64,000 nucleotides of DNA from NCBI RefSeq assembly GCF_030815985.1, contig NZ_JAUSXM010000001.1:1116001-1180000 (forward strand). Reading direction: 5' to 3'. A program made the translations under genes and the position numbers. The notes under the pieces were generated by a model that had not been told where the DNA came from, did not search any database, and saw nothing but the letters and a program-made list of their open reading frames with translations. This document shows, piece after piece, positions 26,510 to 34,223 of this stretch; positions within the stretch are counted from its first letter, which is position 1; each line of letters starts with the position of its first letter. The DNA comes from Paenibacillus sp. W2I17 (lineage in GTDB: Bacteria > Bacillota > Bacilli > Paenibacillales > Paenibacillaceae).

Positions 26510-26542
26510 AAAAAAAGCCGCTTATTAAGCGACTTTGAATGG
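26510..26542 (-). terminator. Terminator after the glycosyltransferase gene (family member 3 of 4)
   Basis: Minus: AAAGTCGCTTAATAAGCGGC followed by TTTTTTT. It ends the MFS/glycosyltransferase transcript just upstream of the MerR-type promoter. Confidence 0.7.
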
Positions 26543-26550
26543 AAAACCAT

Positions 26551-27771
26551 TTAAATTGTGTAACTTTTCCGATCTGAACCCATATGACTCATAATCATTT
26601 CGGCAGCTCGCTTGTAACCGCCTGCCTGCCTTAGAGATTCACCAATGAGGTAAGCCTGCCGTCTATAAAGTGAATTGTGTAGTACTTCTGTTAATGCCTC
26701 TCTCAAATTAGTTGCACTGAGATTATGTTTATTTAAAGTAATACCCGCGCCCAACTCCTGTACCCGATTGGCGACAAGAGGCTGATCCGATGTTAATGGA
26801 ATCATCACCATTGGAACGTTATAATATAACGCCTCACTTGTGCTGTTCATTCCAGCGTGTGTAATAAAAACATCGGTATGCTGCAACATGTCCAACTGGG
26901 CAATGTATGGCTTGACGATAAAATTAGGAGGTATTTGATCCGCCAGCGGCGTCATGTCCGTGTACTTTCCTGAAGATAAAACAACATTCACGGGTAGGTC
27001 CCCTAATGCTTCAAAGCAAAGCTGATAGAAATCCAAATTTTTATTTAAAATCGTACCCATAGCAATGTACACGGTTTGCGGGTACCGTTCACGAAGCAAC
27101 TCAAACGAGAAGGTTGGAGCATCTTGACGTGTTATGATCGAAGGACCCGTGAAAATAAAACGATCATCCAGCTTTTCTGCCTGCGGCTGAAAATAACGGC
27201 TGGTGTACACGAGCTTTAACTGACCTGCATGTGCCGGAATCTCTTCCATGGCTGGAATACTCACTTGAAGCTCTTCAGCTAACTCCGTTGTAATCTTCAT
27301 TGTAGCCTCATAAAGCTCCTTCGTCTCCATCTCATTCAGAACTGAGCTAGACCCCAGAGGCTCCACAAAAGCAAAGGACGCAATCGAGCACACCGCAGGA
27401 ATTCCCAGTTTTTCTGCAAGAATAGTCCCTCCCCATCCCATCAGGGAATCAAAGATCATATAATCAAACTTTTGATCCTCGACCACCTTCAGCACATTGG
27501 GGATGATCCTCCGGATAATACTTACCATCATATAAATGAACTGATACGGATGCTTGTATTCCTGGGGTTTCAACACCGGATCATGAGAGAAGGCATCTTG
27601 TGGAAACGGATAGGTAATGATCTGCGCACCGGTTTGTTCAATTCGGGAACGGTACTCCTCCGTGCACACATAGATGACTTCCTCACCATTGTTCATCAAC
27701 TGAGTAACTAATCCTAACGATGGATTCACATGTCCTTCAGCTGGAGTAATGACTACTAATACACGTGCCAT
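26551..27771 (-). CDS. Macrolide-type UDP-glycosyltransferase (MGT/YjiC family)
   Basis: 406 aa, GT-B fold (GT1). The N-terminal acceptor domain starts VLVVITPAEGHVNPSLGLV. The C-terminal donor-binding signature is THAGMNSTSEALYYNVPMVMIPLTSDQPLVANRVQELGAG. It transfers glucose from UDP-glucose to small aromatic or macrolide acceptors and can inactivate antibiotics. ATG at 27771 has GGAGG 8 nt upstream. It follows an MFS pump gene by 70 bp on the same strand, which suggests modify-and-export detoxification (inferred). Confidence 0.88.
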   Translation of the reverse strand: MARVLVVITPAEGHVNPSLGLVTQLMNNGEEVIYVCTEEYRSRIEQTGAQIITYPFPQDAFSHDPVLKPQEYKHPYQFIYMMVSIIRRIIPNVLKVVEDQKFDYMIFDSLMGWGGTILAEKLGIPAVCSIASFAFVEPLGSSSVLNEMETKELYEATMKITTELAEELQVSIPAMEEIPAHAGQLKLVYTSRYFQPQAEKLDDRFIFTGPSIITRQDAPTFSFELLRERYPQTVYIAMGTILNKNLDFYQLCFEALGDLPVNVVLSSGKYTDMTPLADQIPPNFIVKPYIAQLDMLQHTDVFITHAGMNSTSEALYYNVPMVMIPLTSDQPLVANRVQELGAGITLNKHNLSATNLREALTEVLHNSLYRRQAYLIGESLRQAGGYKRAAEMIMSHMGSDRKSYTI

Positions 27772-27841
27772 CTTACCCACCTCCCAATGCAATTAGTCCC
27801 CCCGTTCTTCGTGATGTATTTAACGACGCGGTCGTCATCCG

Positions 27842-29206
27842 TTACATGGAGATGTTGTCCTTCACTTGGTTGATTGGATGATGTTCTTGATGAACGAGTT
27901 TGGTAATTCGTAGTGATGCCAAGAAACTTAACAAGACCCATAATAATTGCAGTGTTAACACGATCAAAACACCTGTCGATATGCCCCACTGTAACGTTTC
28001 GGACAAGGCAATCAGAGCTCCACCAACGCCAATGCTTACGCCCATATAGAAGGAATCCACAAATTGCAGATTCGCGGACATTTCGCCCTCTTTCCTGGGC
28101 AAGGCATGTTGTAAAGCAATGGCTGCCGTTGTAGGGTTGGCCAAACCAACACCGAACCCTGTAATCATTTGTGAGAGAAGGATGAGTATAATCCCGCCGT
28201 CCGTCAAAATAAGAGCCAGGATCACAAGTACAGTTCCAACGATCATAATCCCAATGCCCGTCATGACCCTACCCTTTCGGGCACGACCTTGATCTCGTGC
28301 ATCAAGCTTGGCTTGTAACCACGCTGCGGCGGACCAGCTCAGGGAGCCTGCTGCTACAATGAGGCCGGCAAGGTCAGCTGATAACCCCTTCACTTCGGTT
28401 AGTGCCAAGATCACAAAACTTTCCGTTGTAAAATAACAAGCAACATATAGCCCTCTCGAAACCAAAGTAGCAGGCAACCCTTTTTTTACCGAAAAAGTCC
28501 CTACTGGCAGCAATTTACGCATTGGTGTGATCATGACGACTAACCCACCCAAAGTGAGTAATATACCTTTCCAATCGGTTATCATACCAAGTCCTGTGAG
28601 TAACAGCCCCGTTCCAACGGCAAGCAGAATCGCATACATAATCTTTGAGTCGGTTGCTCGAGCTGGACCTGACAGATCTTGCTGAAGCTGCAAATTACGG
28701 AAAGAACGGAATGTGAGACTCAACGCTATTCCAATCAACGGTAAAACGATCCAGAAAACATATCGCCACGAGATGTAGGAAGCTATAAGGCCTGCTGCAT
28801 AAGGTCCAATTAAGGTAGGCAGGACAAATGCCAGGGAGAATGCGGCCAGGATTTGAGTACGAAGTGTATCTGGATAATGTAACGTCACACAGGTATAAAC
28901 ACATGTGATCAGGGCCCCCGCTCCAAAACCTTGAAGGGCTCTTCCAGCAATAAGCATGTGCATATCGAAAGAGATCGCGGAGACCACAGTTCCTAACACA
29001 AAAACACTAAAAGATATCAGCATGGATGTAAAAACGCCGCGCTTGTCAATCTGCTGACCCATAACCAAAGTTCCAATAAGCTGAGATAACAAAAATGCAC
29101 TGAAGATCCAACCGTATAAATGAATGCCCTCTAAACTTTGTGCCATTTTCGCGGCAATCGTCGTGATAGCCAGTCCTTCGAAAGCTACGGTTGACAGAAC
29201 CAGCAT
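27842..29206 (-). CDS. MFS drug transporter (start codon apparently lost)
   Basis: From the first ATG (29206) 454 aa are encoded, 12-14 transmembrane helices, with motif-A-like GQQIDKRGVF. It is a paralogue of the pump at 30423-31781. The frame stays open upstream to an in-frame TAG at 29270-29272, and that stretch (NNNQIGIFDAQYRAPTIGI) matches the paralogue N-terminus (SNHQSIFSPRYFALTIGI). At the expected start, 5 nt after GGAGG, the codon is AAG (29267-29269) rather than ATG. Either translation begins at 29206 without a Shine-Dalgarno site and with a truncated first helix, or the gene is decaying, or a base call is wrong. Confidence 0.75.
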   Translation of the reverse strand: MLVLSTVAFEGLAITTIAAKMAQSLEGIHLYGWIFSAFLLSQLIGTLVMGQQIDKRGVFTSMLISFSVFVLGTVVSAISFDMHMLIAGRALQGFGAGALITCVYTCVTLHYPDTLRTQILAAFSLAFVLPTLIGPYAAGLIASYISWRYVFWIVLPLIGIALSLTFRSFRNLQLQQDLSGPARATDSKIMYAILLAVGTGLLLTGLGMITDWKGILLTLGGLVVMITPMRKLLPVGTFSVKKGLPATLVSRGLYVACYFTTESFVILALTEVKGLSADLAGLIVAAGSLSWSAAAWLQAKLDARDQGRARKGRVMTGIGIMIVGTVLVILALILTDGGIILILLSQMITGFGVGLANPTTAAIALQHALPRKEGEMSANLQFVDSFYMGVSIGVGGALIALSETLQWGISTGVLIVLTLQLLWVLLSFLASLRITKLVHQEHHPINQVKDNISM

Positions 29207-29402
29207 AATCCCAATTGTAGGCGCCCTGTACTGAGCATCAAAAATCCCAATCTGATTGTTGTTTGTCTTCTACACCTCCATAATTTGATGGATATTATGG
29301 TAAAATAAACCTTTTTACATCCTGAATATACATGAAGTGTTATACTTTGTAAAGTTAAATGTTTAAAAAGTGAGATTAGGGTCTAGAATAGGGTTGCCAT
29401 GT

Positions 29403-29690
29403 TCAATAGGAGATTTTGCTTGAAAATATGCCATTTTCATTACAGTCAATTTGGAGAAGTTCATCCTCCAGGATCCAGGCATCTGTTTTTTCAACAAAGA
29501 AATGAAATCCTCCGATGGATTGAACCAATGCGGGATCGACCGGTGTAGCACTCGCATTTATGCCAATGGTAAAAGCATCGGAGCCTCCTCCAACATATTT
29601 GGCGTAAATCCTTACATATTGGTCCTCTTCCAATTCCCATTCATTCTTAAATGAATCGATTGCTTGGTCAGATATTACAAATGAGATCAT
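29403..29690 (-). CDS. HesB/IscA-like protein lacking the cysteine triad (YneR type)
   Basis: 95 aa. ISDQAIDSFKNEWEL at the start, VRIYAKYVGGGSDAFTIGI in the middle and GFHFFVEKTDAWILEDELLQIDCNENG near the end fit the HesB-like YneR/YqkB group of Bacillales. The three cysteines of true Fe-S carriers are absent; only one Cys remains. It lies 23 bp after the Fe-S carrier gene, so it is probably co-expressed. GGAAGGAG precedes the ATG. Confidence 0.8.
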   Translation of the reverse strand: MISFVISDQAIDSFKNEWELEEDQYVRIYAKYVGGGSDAFTIGINASATPVDPALVQSIGGFHFFVEKTDAWILEDELLQIDCNENGIFSSKISY

Positions 29691-29713
29691 TGCTCTGCAC
29701 TCCTTCCTTCAGT

Positions 29714-30073
29714 TCAGTCACATTTTTTCACTTCGCCACGATAATTGGCCATTCTGAAACTGGCCCCGCATCCACACGAAACTTTGGCATTTGGATTATT
29801 CATGGTGAATCCGCCTAACATTCCGCTCTCTTCATAGTCAATCTCAAGACCATCAATATATGGAATACTGTTTGCGTGAACCAATATCCTAAATTGCTTT
29901 TTATTTAACACAATGTCTTCTTCTGCCTGCTGTTCATCCACGATAAGGGTATAAGACAAACCACTGCATCCCCCTTCATCAACGCCTACTCTAAGGAAGG
30001 CATTTTGGATATCCGCACTTGATAAGATCTCAACGATTTTGTCCGATGCTGAATCACTGACCTCAATGATCAT
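29714..30073 (-). CDS. A-type iron-sulfur cluster carrier (IscA/ErpA-like)
   Basis: 119 aa. The three metal-binding cysteines are present: Cys36 in EGGCSGLSY, and Cys100 and Cys102 in SCGCGASF. It carries Fe-S clusters to apoproteins in the cytoplasm. ATG at 30073 has GGAGG 7 nt upstream and overlaps the end of the HxlR gene by 11 bp, so the start upstream at the in-frame ATG near 30097 is less likely. It stands in an operon with an MFS pump and a regulator rather than with suf genes, which is unusual. Confidence 0.87.
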   Translation of the reverse strand: MIIEVSDSASDKIVEILSSADIQNAFLRVGVDEGGCSGLSYTLIVDEQQAEEDIVLNKKQFRILVHANSIPYIDGLEIDYEESGMLGGFTMNNPNAKVSCGCGASFRMANYRGEVKKCD

Positions 30074-30410
30074 CTTTATTCCTCCCGGTGGTATCATTTT
30101 GAAATTTGGTATCCCAGTCCATTAGACAGGGTATGAATGTCGCAAGAGCAGCTCCTTTTGGCGTAAGTTCATAAATAATTTGTGTAGGACGTGTCAGTAT
30201 TGTTCTTTTGACCAAATGATCATGTTGAAGACCCTTTAAACGTCTGGAGAGGATCATTTCGGAAATGGAAGGAATGTTATCGAATATTTCACCGAATCTC
30301 TTCGGGCCTTGAGAAAGAGCACACAAAATATGGATCGTCCATTTCGTTCCGATGATGCGATAAGCTGTAAATAGTTTATTCGGATCTTCAGTGAGCAATG
30401 GTCTGTACAC
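30063..30410 (-). CDS. HxlR-family winged-helix regulator
   Basis: 115 aa. LFTAYRIIGTKWTIHILCALSQGPKRFGEI, a middle ISEMILSRRLKGLQHDHLVKRTI helix-turn-helix and YELTPKGAAL form the HxlR signature. This family often senses oxidants or electrophiles. The start is GTG at 30410, 12 nt after the MFS stop codon, with a weak Shine-Dalgarno site, so it may be translated by coupling. It lies in the operon MFS, hxlR, iscA, hesB. Confidence 0.85.
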   Translation of the reverse strand: MYRPLLTEDPNKLFTAYRIIGTKWTIHILCALSQGPKRFGEIFDNIPSISEMILSRRLKGLQHDHLVKRTILTRPTQIIYELTPKGAALATFIPCLMDWDTKFQNDTTGRNKDDH

Positions 30411-30422
30411 CCACTTTCTTAT

Positions 30423-31781
30423 TCATCCGCGTGGTGAGATCCGAGTGCTGGCAATGATACTCGTGACGATTAACAAGAGATGGAAACCCATGGCTACAAT
30501 TAAGCCGGATTGAAGTGACATACCGCCAGCCTGACACACGACAAGAATGGAACCACCAATACCGATCACTACACCAGGTGTAAAAGAATCTGCAAATTGC
30601 AGATTTGCCGAGGTTTGGCCCACGCCTTCTTCCCCCGTTTGGGAAAATGCGACAACACCACTAATCGGATGCGCCAATCCAATACCAACTCCTGCAATGA
30701 TCTGACCAATAACTGCAATGGTAACGGTCACAACAGGTACCCAAAATACGATGGCAATCCCTATGGCAAGTAACAATACGCCAAGAATAATTCTCATATG
30801 ACGTCCACTGCCCTGATCTGCCGCATCCCACCGTCCTTGCAGATACGCAATGATACACCAACTTAATGCAGCACTCGCCACAATTAATCCGGCCTGAGAA
30901 GGTGTAATTCCTTTCACATCGATTAGAGCCAATACCAAGAAATTCTGTGTACTAGTATAGGCAGCGAAGAACAAGCCACGTGTTGCCAAAATAGCTGGCA
31001 TTCCTCTGCGCAACGTAAGTGTTCCCTTCGGTAGCAATTTACGGAGCGGAAATAACATCAAAACTAGGCCAATCACGACTAAAACAAATCCCATAATGCT
31101 CGGAAGCATACTTAGACCAACCAGGAAAATCCCTGTACCTAACGTTAAGAGTAACGCCATCCAAGTGGATGAAGATCCGCTATCTCCTCCCGTCTTCTGC
31201 ACTTTCAATTTCCTAAAGGCAGGTAAACTAAGCAATGCTGAAACCACTAGCACAGGTAAGATCCCCCAGAAAACAAAGCGCCAGGACCACTGATCTGCGA
31301 TAAGGCCGGCTACATATGGACCAAGCATGGACGGAAGAACATAGGCTGTACCAAATGCTCCAAGTATTTTGGCACGTAACTCATCCGGGTAACTTAAGGA
31401 TATAGCCGTATATACACAAGTCATCATAGCTCCGGCACCCAAACCCTGCAGGGCCCGTGATCCTATCATGGTATACATGTCGCCTGCGGTTGCGGCAGCG
31501 ATCAGCCCTACGATAAACAACAGAAGTGCAAAAGTGAACGGTGCTGCAGGTCCTCTTTTATCAATGATCCGACCGACGACCAGCGTCCCGATAATCTGCG
31601 CAAGCAGATATGTACTGAATATCCATCCGAACAGGCTAAGGCCGTTCAAGTCTCCAGCAATCGAAGGAGCAATGGTGGTTACGGATAGACCTTCGAATCC
31701 AACGGCCATCACTGATAAAATAATCCCTATGGTTAGTGCAAAATAACGCGGGCTGAAAATACTTTGATGATTAGACGACAT
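30423..31781 (-). CDS. MFS drug transporter, first gene of the Fe-S operon
   Basis: 452 aa, 12-14 transmembrane helices. Motif A is GRIIDKRGPAAPF, and GLGAGAMMTCVYTAISLSYPDELRAKILG is the antiporter region. It is closely related to the pump at 27842-29206 throughout its length. ATG at 31781 has GGAGG 9 nt upstream. It is divergent from a SufR-like regulator, with two operator-like repeats between them. The substrate is unknown; a redox-active or metal-chelating compound would fit the Fe-S neighbours (inference). Confidence 0.87.
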   Translation of the reverse strand: MSSNHQSIFSPRYFALTIGIILSVMAVGFEGLSVTTIAPSIAGDLNGLSLFGWIFSTYLLAQIIGTLVVGRIIDKRGPAAPFTFALLLFIVGLIAAATAGDMYTMIGSRALQGLGAGAMMTCVYTAISLSYPDELRAKILGAFGTAYVLPSMLGPYVAGLIADQWSWRFVFWGILPVLVVSALLSLPAFRKLKVQKTGGDSGSSSTWMALLLTLGTGIFLVGLSMLPSIMGFVLVVIGLVLMLFPLRKLLPKGTLTLRRGMPAILATRGLFFAAYTSTQNFLVLALIDVKGITPSQAGLIVASAALSWCIIAYLQGRWDAADQGSGRHMRIILGVLLLAIGIAIVFWVPVVTVTIAVIGQIIAGVGIGLAHPISGVVAFSQTGEEGVGQTSANLQFADSFTPGVVIGIGGSILVVCQAGGMSLQSGLIVAMGFHLLLIVTSIIASTRISPRG

Positions 31782-31836
31782 GAAATGTGACCTCCAAGAA
31801 AATTGGTATGTATACATCGTATCCGGATACTTAGTA

Positions 31837-31856
31837 AACATTTTTGTTTATAATGT
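31837..31856. promoter_or_regulatory. Operator-like repeat 1 upstream of the SufR-like gene
   Basis: AACATTTTTGTTTATAATGT differs at one base from the copy at 31886-31905, 49 bp away. It contains the inverted repeat TAAACA, TTTT, TGTTTA. It is the likely binding site of the adjacent regulator. Confidence 0.55.
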
Positions 31857-31885
31857 CTAAGCTACAGTTCGGCTTTGACTTTGTC

Positions 31886-31905
31886 AACATTTTTGTTTAA
31901 AATGT
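31886..31905. promoter_or_regulatory. Operator-like repeat 2 upstream of the SufR-like gene
   Basis: AACATTTTTGTTTAAAATGT has perfect arms ACATTTT and AAAATGT around TGTTT. It is the second copy of the repeat at 31837. The pair lies between the divergent MFS and regulator genes. Confidence 0.55.
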
Positions 31906-31947
31906 AGTTAATCATAAAGATTCAGTTGCGTCACAAGGAGGTGCACC

Positions 31948-32607
31948 ATGAGCGAAAATCAAACTAAAAAGGATATCTCGACCAGTACCCGGAGAGCAAT
32001 CATTAATCTGTTAAAAGAGCGCGGAGGAATGGATGTTGTCACTCTCTCCTCTCAGTTTTCGTTATCCGGAATGGCTATTCGTCAACATCTGAATGCGCTA
32101 AAAGGAGAAGGATTGGTTACCACTGTGGAAGAGGCCCGTCCCATGGGTCGTCCCACCAAGTTATGGATATTAACTCCCGCGGCTAATCGTTTTTTCCCAA
32201 GTGGATATTCCGATTTATCCGTCAGTCTCATCAATTCGATGAAAGAAGCTTTTGGTACTGAAGGGCTGGACAAGCTGCTGGATGTTCGAAATAAAAAAAT
32301 GCAAGAACAATATCTTCAGCATCTTGGCGATTCATCAGGAGTTAGAGAGAGATTGGAGAAATTGGCCGAAATTCGCACCAATGAAGGTTATATGGCCGAG
32401 GTTAAGGAGCAGGATGATGGTAGTCTCCTATTCATTGAGAAGCATTGTCCGATCTGTGAAGCGGCCGCGGTATGTACCGGGTTATGCAAGAATGAGTTAC
32501 ATTTATTCAAAACAGTTCTAGGCGATAATGTTCATATTGAACGGGGAGAATACATTCTAGCCGGAGGAAGAAACTGCGTATACACCGTTAGACAAAATAA
32601 GCCATGA
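31948..32607 (+). CDS. SufR-like winged-helix regulator with cysteine cluster
   Basis: 219 aa. The N-terminal HTH (RRAIINLLKERGGMDVVTLSSQFSLSGMAIRQHLNALKGEGLV) is followed by RPMGRPTKLW. The C-terminal domain has Cys167, Cys170, Cys176, Cys180 and Cys210 in HCPICEAAAVCTGLC and GGRNC. This spacing resembles SufR-type Fe-S-binding repressors. ACAAGGAGGTG precedes ATG. It is divergent from the MFS/Fe-S-carrier operon and most likely regulates it in response to Fe-S cluster or oxidant status (inferred). Confidence 0.82.
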   Translation: MSENQTKKDISTSTRRAIINLLKERGGMDVVTLSSQFSLSGMAIRQHLNALKGEGLVTTVEEARPMGRPTKLWILTPAANRFFPSGYSDLSVSLINSMKEAFGTEGLDKLLDVRNKKMQEQYLQHLGDSSGVRERLEKLAEIRTNEGYMAEVKEQDDGSLLFIEKHCPICEAAAVCTGLCKNELHLFKTVLGDNVHIERGEYILAGGRNCVYTVRQNKP

Positions 32608-32643
32608 CCAAAAGAGCAACCTCATTGGAGATTGCTCTTTTGG
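32608..32643 (+). terminator. Terminator after the SufR-like gene
   Basis: CCAAAAGAGCAA pairs perfectly (12 bp) with TTGCTCTTTTGG. The T-run lies within the arm. Confidence 0.75.
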
Positions 32644-32761
32644 TTTGGATTCTGAACTGATTAGAACGATGCAGATTTCTCTAAAGTATCCTTCACTATA
32701 CCAGTTATTTCTAACTCCTTCATAATCGTATGTACCCGATTATGTAATTTTGAATTTAGGT

Positions 32762-32793
32762 AGAGTATAGTAAGAGTGTTGAAAATATACTCT
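32762..32793 (+). promoter_or_regulatory. Inverted repeat before the VOC gene
   Basis: AGAGTATA (32762-32769) and TATACTCT (32786-32793) are perfect arms just upstream of the Shine-Dalgarno site. It is a possible operator or 5' hairpin. Confidence 0.3.
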
Positions 32794-32807
32794 AGGAGGC
32801 TACAGCC

Positions 32808-33209
32808 ATGTCACAAAAAATCTGGATGAACCTGCCGGTGAAAGATGTTGTGAAATCCACTACCTTTTTTAATGAGATTGGATTCCATGGGGAGAATGTT
32901 GGCAACGAGAGAGCCCAGCTTGTCATAGGCTCAACAACGATTCTCCTGTTTCCGGATGCAACGTTTGAGAAATTTACAGGGGCCAAAACCGCAGATACTT
33001 CCCATAGCGCAGAAGTGATATTTTCCATTGGTGCTGACAGCAGAGAAGAAGTTGATGCTTTTATTGAAAAAGTCGAGTTAGCTGGAGGAACCATCTTTGG
33101 AAAGCCGGGTGAAATAGACGGCTGGATGTATGGGGCAGGATTTGCCGACCTGGACGGTCACCGCTGGAACCTGTTGTATATGGATGAGAGCAAAATGCCT
33201 AAGAACTAA
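32808..33209 (+). CDS. VOC-superfamily (glyoxalase-like) protein
   Basis: 133 aa. It starts IWMNLPVKDVVKSTTFFNEIGF and ends GFADLDGHRWNLLYMDESKMP, typical of single-chain VOC proteins such as PhnB/YieB-like members. These bind metal or small molecules and may act on antibiotics or methylglyoxal adducts. CTAGGAGG precedes the ATG. It appears to be a single-gene transcript. Confidence 0.85.
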   Translation: MSQKIWMNLPVKDVVKSTTFFNEIGFHGENVGNERAQLVIGSTTILLFPDATFEKFTGAKTADTSHSAEVIFSIGADSREEVDAFIEKVELAGGTIFGKPGEIDGWMYGAGFADLDGHRWNLLYMDESKMPKN

Positions 33210-33284
33210 TATGTAAACGCCGGTCCTTGTTTAAGGTCACTGGCGCTGAAGCTTCCGATAAAATCATTTTCCTGATCCTCCAAC

Positions 33285-33346
33285 AACAAATAATGATAAC
33301 AACAATCTGTCTATAATAATGGCTAGTTTTGTTATCATTATTTGTT
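33285..33346. repeat. 18-bp perfect inverted repeat between converging genes
   Basis: AACAAATAATGATAACAA (33285-33302) is exactly complementary to 33329-33346, with a 26-nt loop. It lies between the VOC (plus) and TetR (minus) genes. There is no clear U-tract, so it is either a weak shared terminator or something else. Confidence 0.6.
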
Positions 33347-33406
33347 AGTTTACATATTCATTCACCACCCGATAATCCTCGTTACTTTCTCCATCTCTTC
33401 ACACGT

Positions 33407-34087
33407 CTACTTCTCATGTTCCTTTATCACTTGTTCGATCCCGAGCAAAATAAGCTTCAAGCCGAACTCGAAAGCTCCGTCAGTTCCCATCACCTCAAAC
33501 AGACCGTTCTTATACATCCTGCTGAAAAGTCCAGCTTCCTTCTCACTCATAGAATCCAGAAGGTGGATCATCTCTTCACCCTGAAGTGCTTCCTGGTCCT
33601 TAAGAACAGCAGAGATATTGCGCTGATGCTGATAATCGTCCAGTACGAAATAGAATACATAGTTGACCAGTGTAAGAACGGCCTGTAATTTCTGCTCTTG
33701 CTCTAGTGGTGTTGATTCCATGCAGAGCAACATGCGGTTGGTGAAGCGGATCATGTCCGGTTCATGGGGCAGCGTCATCATCATAAGCTGTGTGGAGCAC
33801 GGGTATCTGCTGAGCACACTCCGTACCGTCACCGCAAGCCCCTCCATCTGCTCCTTCCAGTCCCCTTCAGCTTGAAACTCGTCCAGAATAATTTTCGATA
33901 TTTGATTGGCCAGCCGTTGGTAGAGTGTCTGCTTGCTCTTGAAGTACCAGTATAGAGATGGAGCCTGTATCCCCAACTTGTCTGCCAAGCGTCTCATGCT
34001 GAATTTCTCGATGCCCTCTTCCCCGAGAAGCTCCCACGAAATTTCCAAAATCTTATCTTCTGAAATCTGAGGCTGTTGTTTTTTCAT
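33407..34087 (-). CDS. TetR/AcrR-family repressor
   Basis: 226 aa. The N-terminal HTH is EDKILEISWELLGEEGIEKFSMRRLADKLGIQAPSLYWYFKSKQTLYQRLA. The C-terminal part is of the TetR_C type. It is divergent from a MATE efflux gene. Three TCTAACA-type repeats in the shared promoter region are its probable operators. AAGGGCGG precedes ATG. Confidence 0.9.
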   Translation of the reverse strand: MKKQQPQISEDKILEISWELLGEEGIEKFSMRRLADKLGIQAPSLYWYFKSKQTLYQRLANQISKIILDEFQAEGDWKEQMEGLAVTVRSVLSRYPCSTQLMMMTLPHEPDMIRFTNRMLLCMESTPLEQEQKLQAVLTLVNYVFYFVLDDYQHQRNISAVLKDQEALQGEEMIHLLDSMSEKEAGLFSRMYKNGLFEVMGTDGAFEFGLKLILLGIEQVIKEHEK

Positions 34088-34102
34088 CGGTATCCGCCCT
34101 TT

Positions 34103-34191
34103 AATCTAACAGTGTAAGTTTATGCTTTACAGGTTCATACGTTCATGATAACATCTAACACTGTAAGGTTCAATCTAACAGTGTTAGATTG
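34103..34191. promoter_or_regulatory. Three operator-like repeats between tetR and MATE genes
   Basis: The core TCTAACA(C/G)TGT occurs at 34104-34116, 34153-34165 and 34173-34188. The last is a perfect dyad with arms CAATCTAACA and TGTTAGATTG (34171-34191). The layout fits repression of both divergent genes. Confidence 0.6.
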
Positions 34192-34223
34192 AATCAAAAT
34201 TAACGAAGAAGGTAGTGACCCAC

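Noticed and set aside
29270..29272. Interpreting the upstream TAG as evidence that the MFS gene is simply short
   Set aside because: The residues after it match the paralogue N-terminus, so they look like former coding sequence rather than untranslated leader.
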